From contig NZ_CP094264.1 of the NCBI RefSeq assembly GCF_023614235.1, forward strand, positions 5,267,981 to 5,331,980: 64,000 bases of DNA, written 5' to 3'. Source of the stretch: Streptomyces sp. MRC013 (GTDB lineage: Bacteria; Actinomycetota; Actinomycetes; Streptomycetales; Streptomycetaceae). The position numbers and the translations under genes were made by a program. Shown here in pieces: positions 1 to 7,301 of the stretch. The stretch's first letter is position 1. Every line of letters begins with the position of its first letter. The notes beneath the pieces were generated by a model, which was not told the origin of the DNA, did no database searches, and saw only the letters and a list, made by a program, of their open reading frames with translations.

Positions 1-399
1 GTCGGGCGGGTTGACGTACTGGGTGAGGTCGCTGTGCCAGCCGGCGAGCGGAGAGGTCCACTTGCGGCGGTAGTGCTCCTCGAAGTCGGCGCCGTAGCGC
101 TCGGTGTCGGCCTTCGGGTCGACGGTGAGGATCTCCGGGTGGCCCTCGGGGTGGACGCCGTGCTTGCCGCCCTCGCGCCGGGTGAGGGCGCCGAAGCGGC
201 GGCCGAAGGCCACGTGCCGGGCGTGGCCGATGTCCTGGCCGCGGAAGAAGACCACGCGGTGGGTGAGGACGGCCCGGCGGATCTCGGCCACGGTGGCGTC
301 GTCGAGCTCCTCGCGCAGGTCGACACCGGAGATCTCGGCTCCGATGCGGCCGGCGACCTGCCGGACGGTGATACGGGTGAACTCCACGGTCTGGGACAC
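1..399 (-). CDS. TauD/TfdA-family 2-oxoglutarate dioxygenase, 3' end outside window
   Basis: The reading frame runs off the left edge, so only about 133 N-terminal residues are seen. They match the TauD/TfdA family of Fe(II)/2-oxoglutarate dioxygenases: an early G-AEISGVDL segment, HRVVFFRGQ, and the first metal-binding HxD as WHSDLT. The distal His and the 2OG-binding Arg lie outside the window. I chose the GTG at 399 because a GAAAGG ribosome binding site sits 7 bases upstream; an in-frame GTG at 414 has no such site. It lies 57 bases after the AEC transporter gene on the same strand and is probably the last visible gene of the 12-kb biosynthetic operon, acting as a hydroxylase or desaturase on an amino acid or peptide intermediate. 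The substrate cannot be inferred. Confidence 0.85.
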   Translation of the reverse strand, partial: MSQTVEFTRITVRQVAGRIGAEISGVDLREELDDATVAEIRRAVLTHRVVFFRGQDIGHARHVAFGRRFGALTRREGGKHGVHPEGHPEILTVDPKADTERYGADFEEHYRRKWTSPLAGWHSDLTQYVNPPD

Positions 400-456
400 G
401 TCGTTGCCTTTCACAAGCGGGTACACAACTGGTCACACCACCCGCGTCGGGGGTGG

Positions 457-1407
457 TCAGCTCGCGTGCGCCACCCACTGCATCCACAGCGGGAGCAGCA
501 GCAGCGCGACCACCGAGCTTTTGACGACGAGGGCGGCGGACAGATCGACGTCGACGTCGTAGCGCTGGGCGAAGATGAACAGGTTCTGCGGCGCGGGCAT
601 CGCGGCGATCAGGACGAGGTAGTGGAGCCACTCGTCCCGGACGTCGAAGAGGTAGCGGCACACCGCGAAGGCGAGCAGGGGGAAGGCCACGCACTTGAAG
701 GCGATGAGCCGGATCTCCTCCGCGGTGGTGCCGCGCACCTGCAGGCCCGTGCCGCCCAGGTGCAGGCCGAGGGCGAACAGCGCCACCGGTGAGGCGCTGT
801 CGCCCACGAACGCGAAGCCGTCGAGGACCACTCCGGGCAGTTCCACGGGCAGCAGGTTGAGCGCGATGCCGGCGTTGCAGGCGATCACGACCGGCGTCGT
901 CAGGGAGGCGGTGACGGCCGTCGTGAGCCGCCTGCCCGGCCCGCCGGTCCGGTCCGGTCGGCCCAGTTCCATGATGGAGATGACGACGAGCGACAGGACG
1001 CAGACCTGGAAGAGCAGCACCGGGAAGATCGGGGCCGCGTTCCCGAACAGCATGATGAACACCGGCACGGCGAAGTAGGCCGTGTTCACCTGGACCCCCG
1101 CCATGATGCGCAGCGCGATGCCCCGGGGGTCGCGCTCCCCGAAGGCCCGCGCCAGCGCGCCCACCGCCACGACCGCGAGGACCGCCGCGGCCGCGTAGCC
1201 CGCGATGGCCCTCCAGTCGAACAGGGCCGCCAGGTCGCTGCGGTAGATGTTGCCGAACAGGAAGCACGGCACGGCGAAGAGGAAGGCGTAGTCGGCGAAG
1301 ACCTTGGAGCTCTCGGCCGGCACCACCTTCCTCCTCGCGAGGAGGACCCCGCATCCGAAGGCCAGCACCACCGGCGCCAGTTTCTCCAGAGCCTCTACCG
1401 CTCCCAT
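457..1407 (-). CDS. AEC (auxin efflux carrier)-family transporter
   Basis: This 316-residue hydrophobic protein has about ten predicted membrane segments and the AEC/BASS-like organisation, with a long N-terminal hydrophobic half, a central loop around residues 165-175 rich in Gly/Arg, and a C-terminal hydrophobic half containing AAMPAPQNLFIFAQRY. Family members move small carboxylates or amino acids across the membrane. It lies 57 bases downstream of the aminotransferase gene, so it may export the product or import a precursor of the operon. The length is normal for the family. The ligand is not predictable from sequence. Confidence 0.85.
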   Translation of the reverse strand: MGAVEALEKLAPVVLAFGCGVLLARRKVVPAESSKVFADYAFLFAVPCFLFGNIYRSDLAALFDWRAIAGYAAAAVLAVVAVGALARAFGERDPRGIALRIMAGVQVNTAYFAVPVFIMLFGNAAPIFPVLLFQVCVLSLVVISIMELGRPDRTGGPGRRLTTAVTASLTTPVVIACNAGIALNLLPVELPGVVLDGFAFVGDSASPVALFALGLHLGGTGLQVRGTTAEEIRLIAFKCVAFPLLAFAVCRYLFDVRDEWLHYLVLIAAMPAPQNLFIFAQRYDVDVDLSAALVVKSSVVALLLLPLWMQWVAHAS

Positions 1408-1464
1408 GCACGCACCCCTGCTCTCACGGCCCCCCTGGCGGGGCCTCGTCCTGCACGGTGACGG

Positions 1465-2382
1465 TTACCGCCGCGCCCACACGTTCGGCACGGTCACGTC
1501 ACTGCGGCCCTCGATCATCTCCCGGTATCCGGTGATCAACTTCCGGATGACGCCGTTCCCGCCCGGGTCGTAGCGGTACCCGTCGATCCGGGAGACGGGG
1601 AGGATCTCGCAGGCGGTGCCGCAGACGAACGCGCCGTCCGCCTCGCCGGCGAACGCGGGCGGCAGGTCCCCGACGGTGCACGCGATGCCCTCGCGTTCGG
1701 CGATCGCCAGTACGCAGGCCCGCGTGATGCCGTCGATGGTGCAGCGGGTCGTCGGGGTGTGGAGCGCGCCGTCCTTGGTGAAGAACAGGTGCGCGCCGGT
1801 GGCCTCGACGTAGTTGCCGCCGTCGTCGAGCAGCAGGGCGTCGTCGAAGCCGGCCCGCAGCGCCTCGTTCTTGCTGACGGTGCCGATCATGTAGTTGCCG
1901 GCCGCCTTGCTCTTGACCGGCGCGTACTCCGGGCCCGGGCGGCGGTAGCGCCCGGTGACCAGGGAGATGCCCGTGTCGAGCGCGTCGGCCGCCGCGTAGT
2001 AGCCCTCCGGAAGCTCCCAGGCGGCCACCGAGGTGTGCACGGACGTCTTCAGCGCCGCGGTCTGGATGATCTCGGAGCCGCGCCAGGCGTTCATGCGGAT
2101 GTAGCCCTCGGTGATGCCGGCCTCGGCCACCACCTCCAGGGTCGCCGCGTGCAGCGTCCCGTCGTCGTACTCGAGGTCGAAGTCGAGGATGCGCGCCGAG
2201 GTGCGCAGCCGCGCGACGTGCTCGGCCAGCATGAAGGGCCTGCCGCCGTAGACGCGGACGCCCTCGAAGATGCTGGACGCGTAGTGGAGGCCGTGGCTGA
2301 GCACGTGCAGCTTCGCGTCGGCCCACTCCACGAGGCGGCCGTCGTACCAGATGCTGCCGGTGCGCTGGTCGAAGGGTGTCAC
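1465..2382 (-). CDS. ilvE: Class IV (branched-chain) amino acid aminotransferase
   Basis: This 305-residue fold-type IV PLP enzyme resembles IlvE. It starts with the IWYDGRLV strand, followed by LHYASSIFEGVRVYGG, the PLP-Lys region PVKSKAAGNYM, and the cofactor-binding EATGAHLFF and TACEILPV segments. It would interconvert branched-chain or similar 2-oxo acids and amino acids. It is 9 bases downstream of a 2OG-Fe(II) oxygenase inside the biosynthetic operon, so I infer a dedicated role in supplying a nonproteinogenic amino acid rather than housekeeping Ile/Val/Leu metabolism. D-amino acid transaminase or aminodeoxychorismate lyase are alternative members of the fold, but the N-terminal motif favours IlvE. 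Confidence 0.9.
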   Translation of the reverse strand: MTPFDQRTGSIWYDGRLVEWADAKLHVLSHGLHYASSIFEGVRVYGGRPFMLAEHVARLRTSARILDFDLEYDDGTLHAATLEVVAEAGITEGYIRMNAWRGSEIIQTAALKTSVHTSVAAWELPEGYYAAADALDTGISLVTGRYRRPGPEYAPVKSKAAGNYMIGTVSKNEALRAGFDDALLLDDGGNYVEATGAHLFFTKDGALHTPTTRCTIDGITRACVLAIAEREGIACTVGDLPPAFAGEADGAFVCGTACEILPVSRIDGYRYDPGGNGVIRKLITGYREMIEGRSDVTVPNVWARR

Positions 2383-2391
2383 GGTGCCTCC

Positions 2392-3222
2392 TCAGAGCGC
2401 GAGGTCGAAGAGCGGGTGCTGCAGGTCGCCGACGAGGGCGATGAAGCGCCGCTGGTGGTGGGTGAGGCTGCGCACCGACACGCCGTGCAGGGCGAGGCGG
2501 TTGATGGGGTACATCACCAGGGTGTTGGCCTCGTAGGGGATGGTGGCGACCTCCTCGACGTACTGCGGGTCGATGTCGAAGCGGTTGTCGCCGTACTCCG
2601 AGGCGCTGGTGTAGAACTTGTGCGCCTCGGTCCGGTACCGGTACAGCACGAGGTCGCCGCCGACGGCGTCGTCCTCGGGCAGGCGCATGTAGAACAGGCC
2701 GCCGTAGAGCTTGTACGGCTTGTCGACGTGGGGCCCGCGGTAGGCGGAGGGCTTGCCGGTGACGGCCGAGTTGATGACGGCCGTGCAGTCCAGCAGGATG
2801 TCGTGGGTGTCGAAGCCGTCCCGGTGGCGGCGGCCGACGCGCAGGTCGCGCAGCGGCCCGACGGTCTCCTCCGCCGCCGGCAGGTTCGCCAGCAGGTCCT
2901 CCTGGAAGAGGTCGAGGAACTCCTCGTAGAACGCGGGCGAGGCGTGGTAGGTGACGAAGTCCTTCCACACCCGGGCCATCGTCTCGTCGCCGAGGATCAG
3001 CTCGGACATGTAGTTGTAGCGCTCGTTCGAGGTGATCGGCTTGCCGATCTTCCCCCCGATGTACTCGGCGGTGGGCATCGACTTCGACAGCGCGTTGTAC
3101 AGCTCCTGCGGCAGCGCGTCGCGGACGACGACGTGGGGGAACGGGTTGCGGCGTATGTCGTCCTTGGTGACGTTGGCCAGGAGCGAGGTGATGGCCGGGC
3201 CGGTCCCGGGGGCGTGCGTCAT
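2392..3222 (-). CDS. 2OG-Fe(II) oxygenase (prolyl-hydroxylase-like)
   Basis: A 276-residue non-heme iron oxygenase. The iron ligands can be read as HVD in RGPHVDKPYKLYGG (about residue 160) and the distal His in INRLALHGVSVR (about 243), with the following Arg a candidate 2OG anchor; FYMRLPEDDAVGGDLVLYR is the typical jelly-roll core. It is unrelated in sequence to the TauD-like oxygenase at the end of the operon, so the pathway has two separate oxygenases. It lies 30 bases after the asparagine-synthetase-like gene and 9 before the aminotransferase. The likely role is hydroxylation or oxidative rearrangement of a free or carrier-bound amino acid. Confidence 0.85.
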   Translation of the reverse strand: MTHAPGTGPAITSLLANVTKDDIRRNPFPHVVVRDALPQELYNALSKSMPTAEYIGGKIGKPITSNERYNYMSELILGDETMARVWKDFVTYHASPAFYEEFLDLFQEDLLANLPAAEETVGPLRDLRVGRRHRDGFDTHDILLDCTAVINSAVTGKPSAYRGPHVDKPYKLYGGLFYMRLPEDDAVGGDLVLYRYRTEAHKFYTSASEYGDNRFDIDPQYVEEVATIPYEANTLVMYPINRLALHGVSVRSLTHHQRRFIALVGDLQHPLFDLAL

Positions 3223-3252
3223 GATGGCGTCTCCTTGGGGTGGTGTGGGTGC

Positions 3253-5061
3253 CTACGGGGACGGGAGTTCGTGGTCGCGCGCGGAGAGCCAGGTCTCCAG
3301 CACCAGCAGCGACCAGAGGGCCTCGGCGGCGTGCGCGCCCGGACTCTCGGTCTGCAGGCGGAACAGGTCGTGGACGGCGTCCCTCCGGACGTAGTCGCGG
3401 CAGCGGGCGCCGGAGCCGAGGAGGACGTCGCCGACCATGTCGTACAGGGCCTCGCCCGGCCTGATCATCGCCGTGATCGGCAGGGTGAAGGGCTGCTTGG
3501 GCCGGTTCACGATGCTCTCGGGCACCCAGCGGCGGGCCGCCTCGGCGACCGGGGCCTTCACCGTGTCCCCGGCCACCTTGACGGCGGCGGGCAGGGCGTG
3601 TGCCAGGCGCACCACGGCCGGCTGGAGGAACGGGATGCGGGCCTCCACCGAGTGGGCCATGCTCAGGTGGTCGACGCGGCGCAGGATGTAGTAGGGGAAC
3701 CGCTCGAACTGGTCGTAGCGCAGCAGGGTCTCCAGCTTGCCGTGCCGGCCCGCGCGCACCCGCCGGTCGAGCTCGTCGCCGCTGCGGTCGCCGAAGAAAC
3801 CGCCGGCGGCCCCGACGAGCGCCAGGTGGTCGGGGGTGTAGAGCCGCTGCAGGGCCGTCGTGCCGACGGCGGCCATGGTCCCCTGGTACGCGCGGTGCCA
3901 GGTGGCGGAGGCGTCCCGGTCGGCCTTGACGAAGCGGGCGTACCCGGCGAACAGCTCGTCGGCGCCGTCACCGGTCAGCGCCACCTTGAACCCGGCCTCG
4001 TGCACGGCCTCGAACAGCGCGAAGGTGCTGAGGCTGTGCGGGGCGTTGTTGGGCTGGTCGAGGTGGCGGACGAACCGCTCGACGAGCGCGGGGAACCCGG
4101 CGGGGTCCAGCAGCACCTGGTGGTGCCTGGTGCCGCAGTGCCGCGCGGCCTCGGCGGCGAAGTGGCGCTCGTCGGCGGGCCAGTCGCCCTCGTAGGCGAT
4201 GTTGAACGACGCGACGCCGGAGACCTGCTGCGCGGCGAGCGCCGTGGTGTAGCTGGAGTCCAGCCCGCCGCTGGTGATGACGCACACCGGGACGTCCGCG
4301 TCGAGCATGCGGGCCATCTCGTCGCGCAGCACCCCGTCGAGCATCTCCGCGGCGGCCGCGACGGTCGGCGTCCCCCCGGGCCAGTCCGGGTCCGCCGGCT
4401 CCAGCGACGTGCGGCGGACGGACAGCCGCCCGTCGGCGAACCGCAGCACCGACCCGGGCTCCAGGGTGTGCACCCGGGTGTAGACGGTGCCCGGACCCCA
4501 GACGGCCCTGCCGCCGAGGTACCGGTCGACGGCGAGCGGGTCGAGTTCGTCGGGGAAGTCCGGGAAGCGGCTGAGGGCCCGCAGCTCCGAGGCGAAGCAC
4601 AACCGCCGGCCGTCGGCGGACCGGTAGTAGTACAGCGACTTCATGCCGGCGTGGTCGGTGAACAGCTTCAGGCACGGCTCCTCGCGGCGGTCGACGATCG
4701 CCACCGCGTACATGCCCTCCAGCCGGGAGACGAACGCGTCGCCGTACAGCTCGTACAGCGGGAGCAGGACGTCGCCGTCGCAGTCGCCCTCGAAGGAGTA
4801 GCCCTCGGCCGCCAGTTCGGCGCGCAGCCGCCGGTGGTTGTAGATCTCCCCGTTGAAGACGCAGCACAGGCCGTCGCGCGCGAAGGGCTGGTGACCGTGG
4901 GCGACGCCCTGGATCGCGAGGCGGTTGTTGCCCAGCGCCCAGCCGTCCCCGAGCCGTACGGTCTGCTCGTCCGGGCCGCCCGACCGCATCGCCCCCGCGA
5001 CGCGGTCCAGCACGTCGCGGCGCGGGGTCTCGCCGCCGAAGGAGCCGTAGACGCGGCACAC
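3253..5061 (-). CDS. asnB: Asparagine synthetase (glutamine-hydrolysing)-like amidotransferase
   Basis: The 602-residue protein keeps both AsnB halves. At the N-terminus, Cys2 (MCRVYG), NNRLAIQG and FNGEIYNHRRLRAEL mark a class II glutaminase. The C-terminal half has the ATP-pyrophosphatase loop SGGLDSSYTTALAA and ALTGDGADELFAGY. Because the Cys nucleophile is present, an amide-forming role with glutamine as ammonia donor is more likely than a beta-lactam synthetase role, where that Cys is lost. The third residue is Arg instead of the usual Gly (MCG), a modest oddity. The start is GTG with GGAGG 8 bases upstream, 3 bases after the preceding stop. The context points to amidation of a biosynthetic acid rather than cellular Asn supply. 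Confidence 0.88.
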   Translation of the reverse strand: MCRVYGSFGGETPRRDVLDRVAGAMRSGGPDEQTVRLGDGWALGNNRLAIQGVAHGHQPFARDGLCCVFNGEIYNHRRLRAELAAEGYSFEGDCDGDVLLPLYELYGDAFVSRLEGMYAVAIVDRREEPCLKLFTDHAGMKSLYYYRSADGRRLCFASELRALSRFPDFPDELDPLAVDRYLGGRAVWGPGTVYTRVHTLEPGSVLRFADGRLSVRRTSLEPADPDWPGGTPTVAAAAEMLDGVLRDEMARMLDADVPVCVITSGGLDSSYTTALAAQQVSGVASFNIAYEGDWPADERHFAAEAARHCGTRHHQVLLDPAGFPALVERFVRHLDQPNNAPHSLSTFALFEAVHEAGFKVALTGDGADELFAGYARFVKADRDASATWHRAYQGTMAAVGTTALQRLYTPDHLALVGAAGGFFGDRSGDELDRRVRAGRHGKLETLLRYDQFERFPYYILRRVDHLSMAHSVEARIPFLQPAVVRLAHALPAAVKVAGDTVKAPVAEAARRWVPESIVNRPKQPFTLPITAMIRPGEALYDMVGDVLLGSGARCRDYVRRDAVHDLFRLQTESPGAHAAEALWSLLVLETWLSARDHELPSP

Positions 5062-5064
5062 GGC

Positions 5065-6003
5065 TCACACCTCCGTTCGGGGGACGGCGCCGGCGGGCTC
5101 CAGGGCGCGGCCGGCGGGGCTCTGACGTGCGGCGGGGTGGTGGCGGTCGAGGAACTCGACGACGATCTCGACCTGCCGCAGGATGTCGTCGAGCTGCGCC
5201 GCCGTGGGGTTGACCCCGTGGCCGTCCAGGGCGCTGTTGCCGGTCTTGAGGTAGACGGGCGCGGCGACGCGCACGATGTCGGCCGCCTCGTAGGTGCGGA
5301 TGAAACCGCCGGACGCCTTCGGGTTGTCCACGTGGCAGTCCAGGGGGATCGCCACCGCCTGGCGCAGCGCCGCGATCATCGGGATGGACAGGTCGCGCAC
5401 GGGGTTGAAGCTGTTCGCGCCGAGCATCTCCAGCATCTGGGCGGAGGCCGGGTTGCCCTGCCCGCAGTGCGCGGAGACCTTCAGGTGGACGTCGGCGGGC
5501 AGGTCGCCGGCGGTGCGGAGCCTGCCGAGGACCCACAGCAGGCCCTCGTCGTAGACGACGAACCCGCGGACGCCGAGGTCGATGCCGCGTTTGACGTCCT
5601 CGATGGCGCGCACCAGCTGCTCCTGGCCGCGCAGCCGGTAGCCGATCCGGGAGCCTTCCGGGGTCTGCACGCCCGCGCCGACGTCGTGGACGGCGCGGGG
5701 CCCGACGGACATCAGGATCTCCGCCCCGTACTCCTGCCCGAGGGCCACGTAGTCGGCGATCTCGCGGGCGGTGTGCCGGTACATGCCGCGCGTCTCGGTG
5801 ATGCGGTTGACGGTGAAGCCGCGGCGGCGGCTCTCGGACAGCAGCGTCCGGGCGGCCTGCGGCGAGTTGACCGTGGGCACCTCGATGCGGAAGTGGCAGC
5901 CGTCGGGGAAGACGGCCTCGGACCCCGCGGTGCAGGGCGGGTCGCCCTCGGGCAGTCCCATCCGGGCGAGCTGCTCCCGGGTCCGGGCGTAGAACGCGGT
6001 CAT
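5065..6003 (-). CDS. U32-family peptidase-like TIM-barrel protein
   Basis: The protein has 312 residues and resembles the U32 (collagenase-like, PrtC/YhbU) barrel: FRIEVPTVNSPQ, ILMSVGPRAVHD, GVRGFVVYDEGLLWVLG, LKVSAHCGQGNP and IPLDCHVDNPKASGG read as successive barrel strands and loops. Several U32 relatives are Fe-S or O2-independent hydroxylases rather than peptidases. Cys residues are present here, but I cannot assign a cluster-binding set. ATG 6003 is preceded by GAGG at 8 bases; a GTG at 6012 overlapping the upstream stop as GTGA is an alternative. The gene is sandwiched between ATP-grasp and AsnB-like genes, which is unusual and suggests catalysis on the pathway intermediate. Family assignment is moderate. 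Confidence 0.65.
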   Translation of the reverse strand: MTAFYARTREQLARMGLPEGDPPCTAGSEAVFPDGCHFRIEVPTVNSPQAARTLLSESRRRGFTVNRITETRGMYRHTAREIADYVALGQEYGAEILMSVGPRAVHDVGAGVQTPEGSRIGYRLRGQEQLVRAIEDVKRGIDLGVRGFVVYDEGLLWVLGRLRTAGDLPADVHLKVSAHCGQGNPASAQMLEMLGANSFNPVRDLSIPMIAALRQAVAIPLDCHVDNPKASGGFIRTYEAADIVRVAAPVYLKTGNSALDGHGVNPTAAQLDDILRQVEIVVEFLDRHHPAARQSPAGRALEPAGAVPRTEV

Positions 6004-6008
6004 GGCCG

Positions 6009-7301
6009 TCACCTCGTCACCTCGATACCGAGTAGGTCGGCCGTGCGGCCGACGATGTCCTCGGCGATGCGTATGGACGTCTCGCGGTCGGGGTGTACGA
6101 CCTGGACCTCGCCGAAGTTGCCGAGGTTGCCCCGGCAGGGAAGGAGCACGTCGCCGTCGGGGAACCGGACGGTGAACGCGTGCAGGCTGTCGCCGTACTC
6201 GGCCGCCCAGCCCAGGTCGGGCACGCGGGCCGGTTTCGGCGTGAGCTCGGCGGCGCCGAACCAGCGGACGGTCGCGTACCGGGAGAACGCGGGCGCGGCG
6301 GGCTCGATCTCCTCGTCCAGGTGGACGCGGACGAGGAGTTCGAAGATGTCGCCGCCGCCGGCGAGCGTGAACAGGTTCGGCAGGCAGGACCCCATGATCC
6401 GCGGGTTGACCTCGATGAGGCGGGGCGTGCCGTCCTCGCCGAGCATGACCTCGACGTGGAAGACGCCCAGCCGCAGGCCCAGCGCGCCCACGACGGCCTC
6501 GGCGAACTCCATGACGCGGTCGTGCTCGTCGGCGCCGATGCCGGCCGGGATGGTCGTGCCGGTCTCCAGCGCCTCGTGCCGGTGCCAGGTGGAGCGCTCG
6601 CTGACGGCCAGGCGCAGGAACCGGCCGCGCGCCAGGCCGATCTCGGCGGAGAGGAACCGGCCGCTCAGGTACTCCTCGACGAGGACGCCGGCCGCGTACG
6701 CGTCCCCGTCCCCGGCCCGGTGGAGGACCTCGCGGAGCCGCTCCTCGTCCGCGACCACGTGGGCGCCCTCGCTGCCCGACCCCCGGGCGGGCTTGACCAC
6801 GACGGGGTACCCGGTGGCGGCCGCGAACGCGGCGGCCTCGCGGAAGCCGCCGACGACCGCGTGCCGCGTGGTGTCGACCCCGGCGGCCGCCAGGACCTCC
6901 CGGCAGCGGTTCTTCTGCTTGGCGGTCTCGGCGGCGCGCGCGTCGGTGAACGGCACGCCGATCTCCTCCGCGATCCGGGCGACGGGCACCACGAGCGCGT
7001 CGACCGTGGCCACGAACCCGTCGATCGGCCGCCGCGCGTGGACGGCCAGCACGCACTCGCGCAGGGCGCCGGGGTCGGTGGCGTCCTCCAGCACGTGGAC
7101 GCGGTCGACGAAGCGCGCGTACGGGGAGGCGTCGAAGTCGACGTTCTGGGACTGCTCCATCGCCAGGGAGCGGACGAGCGTCACGTGGTGGCCGAGCCTC
7201 TTGGCGGCCTCGAACGCCGGGGCGTTGCCGGCCTTCCAGGTCACGAACACCACGTGCTTCGGGCCGTCGGGGCGGCCGCTCCGGTCCTGCGGGTGGGTCA
7301 T
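6009..7301 (-). CDS. ATP-grasp carboxylate-amine ligase
   Basis: The 430-residue ATP-grasp enzyme has an N-terminal Rossmann-like domain (KHVVFVTWKAGNAPAFEAAKR), the ATP-binding strand YPVVVKPARGSGSEGAHVV, the EEYLSGRFLSAEIG segment and the Mg-binding C-terminal part FHVEVML...RLIEVNPRI (Glu and Asn ligands visible). Such proteins activate a carboxylate as acyl phosphate and couple it to an amine, as in L-amino acid ligases of the BacD type. The ATG overlaps the NRPS stop as ATGA, so translation is coupled. I infer that it forms a peptide or amide bond in the same pathway as the single-module NRPS protein. Confidence 0.88.
   Translation of the reverse strand: MTHPQDRSGRPDGPKHVVFVTWKAGNAPAFEAAKRLGHHVTLVRSLAMEQSQNVDFDASPYARFVDRVHVLEDATDPGALRECVLAVHARRPIDGFVATVDALVVPVARIAEEIGVPFTDARAAETAKQKNRCREVLAAAGVDTTRHAVVGGFREAAAFAAATGYPVVVKPARGSGSEGAHVVADEERLREVLHRAGDGDAYAAGVLVEEYLSGRFLSAEIGLARGRFLRLAVSERSTWHRHEALETGTTIPAGIGADEHDRVMEFAEAVVGALGLRLGVFHVEVMLGEDGTPRLIEVNPRIMGSCLPNLFTLAGGGDIFELLVRVHLDEEIEPAAPAFSRYATVRWFGAAELTPKPARVPDLGWAAEYGDSLHAFTVRFPDGDVLLPCRGNLGNFGEVQVVHPDRETSIRIAEDIVGRTADLLGIEVTR

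Noticed and set aside
3253..5061. Lasso peptide cyclase or beta-lactam synthetase
   Set aside because: The glutaminase Cys2 and full N-terminal domain are intact and there is no lasso B1/B2 protein or precursor; an amide-forming AsnB-like enzyme fits better.
5065..7056. 663-residue minus-strand frame joining the U32-like gene to upstream sequence
   Set aside because: Its N-terminal half is a frame shadow of the ATP-grasp gene; only the part after 6003 is real.
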